Source: JALNZU01 sp964463695
Lineage (GTDB): Bacteria; Bacteroidota; Bacteroidia; Bacteroidales; F082
Direction of reading: 5' to 3'
NCBI GenBank assembly: GCA_964463695.1
Contig: CAYXCZ010000007.1
Location: forward strand, 62,001-126,000
Length of the DNA stretch: 64,000 bases
In this document: one piece after another, positions 62,769-64,000 of the stretch
How the letters are laid out: every line of letters starts with the position of its first letter
Numbering within the stretch: the stretch's first letter is position 1
Made by a program: the position numbers and the translations under genes
The notes under the pieces: generated by a model
Seen by the model: the letters and a program-made list of their open reading frames with translations, nothing else
Databases searched by the model: none
What the model was told of the DNA's origin: nothing

Positions 62769-63641
62769 TTATTTAAGACCGGTTACAAACCGGTCTTTTT
62801 TATTTAAATCCTTGATAATCTGACAATCAGTAAAACCAGCAGATTCCATTAAACTGTGGACTTCTGAACCAAAACGTTCATTTATCTCAAAAGCCAGCAT
62901 GCCTCCATTTTTGAGTGATAACAATGCTTTCAAAATCATCGTCCTGTAAAAAATCAAAGGATCTTCATCCGTCACAAACAGTGCAAGTTCAGGCTCGTAA
63001 TCCAATATGTTAGGTTTCATTTCAGCTTTATCAGAAATAGTCACATAGGGAGGGTTGCTCACAATCAGATCATAATAGTTTTCTTTGAGGGAGTTCTCCT
63101 GGTGCAAGATGTCCATTTCAAAAAAACAAACATTATTGACATTTAAGTTAATAGCATTCTGTTTCGCAACAGCTAATGCAGCGTTTGAAATATCAAATCC
63201 CTCAACATTCGAATCTGGGAACCTGTTTGCAAGACTTATCGCAATGCAACCAGAGCCGGTTCCAATATCAGCAACAACTACTTTCGATTTTTTAGAAAGA
63301 AAATTTGATACCAGGCTCACTAGTTCTTCTGTTTCAGGCCTTGGAATCAGCACGTTTTCATTAACATCAAACATTAAGCCATCAAACTCTGTTTGGGTTA
63401 TAATATGCTGTATGGGCTTATTACGATTGAGTTCCTTGACAGCAAAATGCAGACGAAGCATTTCTGATTCGTTCAACCTAAGCTCAGGGTTTTTGATCAA
63501 TTTCAATTTATCAATACCGAAAAAGGAATCAACCAATTGCTCAACTAAGCTTTTTGCTTCCCTATCTGAATAAACAGCTTTCAGTTCGTTTGAATAGAAC
63601 CGAATAAGGTCAGTAATTTTATTGGTAGGGGCTTTCATCAA
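62769..63641 (-). CDS. prmC: Release factor glutamine methyltransferase PrmC
   Basis: The 290-residue protein methylates the Gln of the GGQ motif in RF1/RF2. It has an N-terminal helical domain with 'PIQHIITQTEFDGLMF' and LIPRPETEELV, the SAM motif VVADIGTGSGCIAISLA (about 132-148), and the substrate motif LIVSNPPYVTISDK (NPPY). It ends KKDRFVTGLK; these last codons also encode the terminator of the convergent transporter gene. It follows tRNA-His by 66 bases. Its two starting Met codons are adjacent; the first is used here. Confidence 0.96.
   Translation of the reverse strand: MMKAPTNKITDLIRFYSNELKAVYSDREAKSLVEQLVDSFFGIDKLKLIKNPELRLNESEMLRLHFAVKELNRNKPIQHIITQTEFDGLMFDVNENVLIPRPETEELVSLVSNFLSKKSKVVVADIGTGSGCIAISLANRFPDSNVEGFDISNAALAVAKQNAINLNVNNVCFFEMDILHQENSLKENYYDLIVSNPPYVTISDKAEMKPNILDYEPELALFVTDEDPLIFYRTMILKALLSLKNGGMLAFEINERFGSEVHSLMESAGFTDCQIIKDLNKKDRFVTGLK
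62774..62801 (+). terminator. Terminator of the PiT gene, within the 3' end of prmC
   Basis: AAGACCGGTT (62774-62783) pairs with AACCGGTCTT (62787-62796), loop ACA, followed by TTTT. It lies over the last codons of prmC on the other strand. Confidence 0.85.
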
Positions 63642-63667
63642 AAAGAATTTGAACGTATTAAAAAAGA

Positions 63668-63706
63668 AAAACTGACACTCTCAAATTATTGAATGTCAGT
63701 TTTTTT
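63668..63706 (-). terminator. Intrinsic terminator of tRNA-His
   Basis: AAAACTGACA (63668-63677) pairs with TGTCAGTTTT (63694-63703). On the minus strand this lies directly after the tRNA and ends in TTTTC. Confidence 0.8.
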
Positions 63707-63707
63707 G

Positions 63708-63782
63708 GGTGGATGATGGGGTTCGAACCCACGACCCTCAGAACCACAATCTGATGCTCTAACCAGCTGAGCTACAACCACC
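63708..63782 (-). tRNA. tRNA-His(GTG)
   Basis: On the minus strand the cloverleaf reads: acceptor GTGGTTG, D arm GCTC-loop-GAGC, anticodon arm TCAGA-TTGTGGT-TCTGA with anticodon GTG, variable loop, T arm GTGGG-TTCGAAC-CCCAT, acceptor CATCCAC, discriminator C73. The extra G-1 specific to tRNA-His is encoded at 63782. CCA is not encoded. Acceptor pair 5-68 is a U-U mismatch. Confidence 0.93.
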
Positions 63783-63794
63783 GTGAATCGGCTG

Positions 63795-63802
63795 CAAATA
63801 TA
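63795..63802 (-). promoter_or_regulatory. -7 element of the tRNA-His promoter
   Basis: On the minus strand TATATTTG matches TAnnTTTG and lies 13 bases upstream of the mature tRNA 5' end, leaving a leader of about 7 bases for RNase P. Confidence 0.65.
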
Positions 63803-63915
63803 GCTATTTTTTTGTTTTTGTATAATCTGACTAAAAAAAAACTTACTGAATCCAAAATGACTTTAACACCCTGCATTAAGGAAAGTAATTAAATGTGGCT
63901 ATGAAGAAAAATTGA

Positions 63916-63923
63916 TATTTTTG
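63916..63923 (+). promoter_or_regulatory. -7 element of a promoter for the gene starting at 63975
   Basis: TATTTTTG matches TAnnTTTG, 51 bases before the ATG. The 63783-63915 stretch otherwise shows only the tRNA promoter. Confidence 0.55.
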
Positions 63924-63974
63924 TTGCTTAATAAAACAGAAGGACTTACTTTTGAACAATAAAAAACAAGTACT

Positions 63975-64000
63975 ATGAAAAAAATTCTTTTGCTTTCGAT
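63975..64000 (+). CDS. Start of an exported protein, cut by the window edge
   Basis: An ATG at 63975 opens MKKILLLS, the basic-then-hydrophobic beginning of a signal peptide, and runs off the right edge. Only eight full codons are visible, so nothing can be said about function. A -7 promoter box lies 51 bases upstream, which supports this as a real start. Confidence 0.5.

Noticed and set aside
1..64000. Mobile elements, prophage or genomic island
   Set aside because: No transposase, integrase or phage gene, no long direct or terminal inverted repeats, and the single tRNA gene shows no duplicated 3' end nearby.

Overview
The window is a chromosomal segment of a member of the phylum Bacteroidota. 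Support for this: low GC; many promoters with the Bacteroidota -7 element TAnnTTTG and few Shine-Dalgarno sites; two secreted proteins with PNPF-type C-terminal sorting domains of the type IX secretion system (T9SS); a TonB-dependent receptor with a carboxypeptidase-like N-terminal domain; a cytochrome oxidase operon with a cytochrome c domain fused to subunit II; and lone housekeeping genes (miaA, fmt, uvrA, gyrB, prmC, rnpB) scattered among lineage-specific genes. The aerobic oxidase and the T9SS substrates suggest a free-living aerobe or facultative aerobe. I would not name an order. I see no phage, transposon, CRISPR array or integration signature.

Layout. 1-7262: end of a CCA-transferase-like gene, miaA, tpx, a secreted protein, a haem/transferrin-type TonB receptor operon with two membrane accessory proteins, and a divergent lipocalin-like membrane protein. 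7399-14228: TlpA-like thioredoxin, GH3/beta-lactamase-fold fusion, CDF metal exporter, an unknown membrane protein and a rhomboid protease. 14233-17538: YqgE/AlgH and an overlapping gene pair best read as murL-murD2, the alternative route to D-glutamate in peptidoglycan. 17566-20874: a DUF4412-like protein, a YfgM-like TPR protein, fmt and HU. 20950-26153: sco-coxA-coxC-coxD-coxB-ctaB, a complete caa3-type oxidase operon, with a candidate operator upstream. 26598-32496: uvrA, a lytic transglycosylase, rfbC and lpdA. 32703-34253: a structured leader RNA, a small methyltransferase, a thioredoxin/glutaredoxin fusion and a solitary GroES-like gene. 34386-38959: a TPR-CHAT protease-like protein and a T9SS-exported protein. 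39258-43377: ATP-grasp plus esterase pair, an M19 dipeptidase and an NlpE/META lipoprotein. 43432-47247: a large T9SS-exported papain-family protease. 47386-47753: RNase P RNA. 47981-54885: a TPR protein with an outer-membrane barrel partner, then gyrB. 55045-60334: a methyltransferase and xdhC-xdhA-xdhB (purine oxidation). 60516-63782: a PiT phosphate transporter with a PhoU-like tail, prmC and tRNA-His(GTG). A new gene begins at 63975.

No obvious multi-gene novel defence system is present. The items most worth a second look are the murL-murD2 pair, the hairpin leader at 32715-32790, the ATP-grasp/esterase pair, the abutting face-to-face promoters at 6646-6661 and the TPR-CHAT protein. Several starts were revised from the longest reading frame, because a terminator, promoter or signal peptide shows that the real start lies further in.
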